DNA of 64,000 bases from Topomyia yanbarensis (taxonomy: Eukaryota > Arthropoda > Insecta > Diptera > Culicidae). The stretch is taken from contig NC_080672.1 of the NCBI RefSeq assembly GCF_030247195.1, positions 396,445,037 through 396,509,036 on the forward strand, given 5' to 3'. Position numbers and translations under genes: made by a program. The stretch's first letter is position 1, and the number at the start of each line of letters is the position of its first letter. Positions 63,251-64,000 of the stretch are shown piece by piece. The notes below the pieces were generated by a model. The model saw only the letters and a list, made by a program, of their open reading frames with translations. It searched no databases and was not told where the DNA came from.

Positions 63251-64000
63251 AGTGCTGTAACCCCTTGAAGGCACTGTACCGGTCAAATAGAAGCGCTTCT
63301 AAATTGGCAGGTCATTATTTTTAATAACGCGCTACAGAAAAAAACAAGTAACAATGTGAATTCTCGTGAACGTTATCTTGTTTTATGTGGACTTTATCTC
63401 GGAAAAGTTGGACATCGGATAAGCCTCTTCTCGCGTGAGTGAGAGAGAATTACAATGCCTGCGAATGATAATAATCGAAAACGTGTGTAATACCAGGACA
63501 TTACTTGTAATGGATCACTTTACTTTTTGGCGTCGCCAAATTCGCAATCAAAATAAGTTAAATTACCATTGAGTTTTTCAGTCGAACAACAAATAGGCCG
63601 GTCCTAATGTGGGTGTACAAATCCCGTCTTACGTCTGTTATACGATTAATCTGATACTACAGATCATTATAAAACTGTGTTTATACCAGCCGATACATTG
63701 ATACGTAAAACGTTTTCCTTGTTTGCCCCTAGGCTCGAATACTTCAGGTTTCCCACGGTAGTGTAACAACACTCTATAAACTCTATAAAGCTAAATAAAC
63801 TCTATAAAGCTTTACCAAGCAACTATGAAATCTTCAGTAGAAAATCAAATAAGCTTGAAATAAGCCACCGCCATCCACACAACACAACGCAACAACCTGT
63901 GCAAATGAAATCAATCTCACTCGCAATGCCACTTGTAAGACGAAAACAGACCAAAGATCACACGCCAGTGAATACACGCCAGTGAAACCACGCCAGTGAA

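Overview
The window looks like nuclear DNA of an insect, most likely a culicine (Aedes- or Culex-like) mosquito. The reasons are short and very long spliceosomal introns, a BEL/Pao retrotransposon whose primer-binding site fits insect tRNA-Tyr, an R1-clade LINE, piggyBac, hAT and Tc1/mariner relics, and a dense load of long-inverted-repeat and MITE-type elements. Species assignment is inference; no marker gene is present.

The only convincing host gene is on the minus strand and is split into four coding exons that I assembled from splice signals and reading phase: exon 1 at 45926-45812, exon 2 at 27636-27458, exon 3 at 27383-26934, and terminal exon 4 at 9045-8752. The junction phases agree (1, 0, 0), the acceptors have pyrimidine tracts, and an in-frame stop lies just upstream of the start codon. 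The predicted product is 345 aa with a serine/basic N-terminus, a weak hydrophobic stretch, an acidic linker, two adjacent membrane-spanning segments and a basic C-terminus. I do not recognise the family. Two introns of about 18 kb surround a 74-bp intron and hold most of the mobile DNA. A GA-rich tract and TCAGT initiator matches at 46150-46360 are a candidate promoter.

Region by region: 1-1282 is a decayed Ty3/gypsy-type gag with its leader; 1283-4620 holds MITEs and unresolved repeats; 4753-7396 is a large inverted-repeat element containing a LINE ORF1 scrap; 8055-9045 is the end of the host gene. Intron 3 (9046-26933) carries a foldback element, a minisatellite, nested inverted repeats, a retroposed 3.4-kb AT-rich unit with a 22-bp target duplication that was itself hit by a non-autonomous hAT element, and a dead R1-clade LINE. 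Intron 1 (27637-45811) carries a dead Tc1/mariner copy, an intact and very young BEL/Pao element (31864-39056, 492-bp LTRs differing at about one site, 5-bp target duplication) and several MITEs. The right third, upstream of the gene, contains a perfect hairpin, more TIR elements, a piggyBac-type MITE (56555-57530), a 396-bp (AT)n tract and the left part of a long-TIR element that runs past the window end.

I found no operon, CRISPR array, rRNA or convincing tRNA, and no clearly new biochemical system. The most interesting items are the host gene model, the young BEL insertion in its first intron, the retroposed AT-rich unit and a dispersed repeat with protein-like conservation (three copies).
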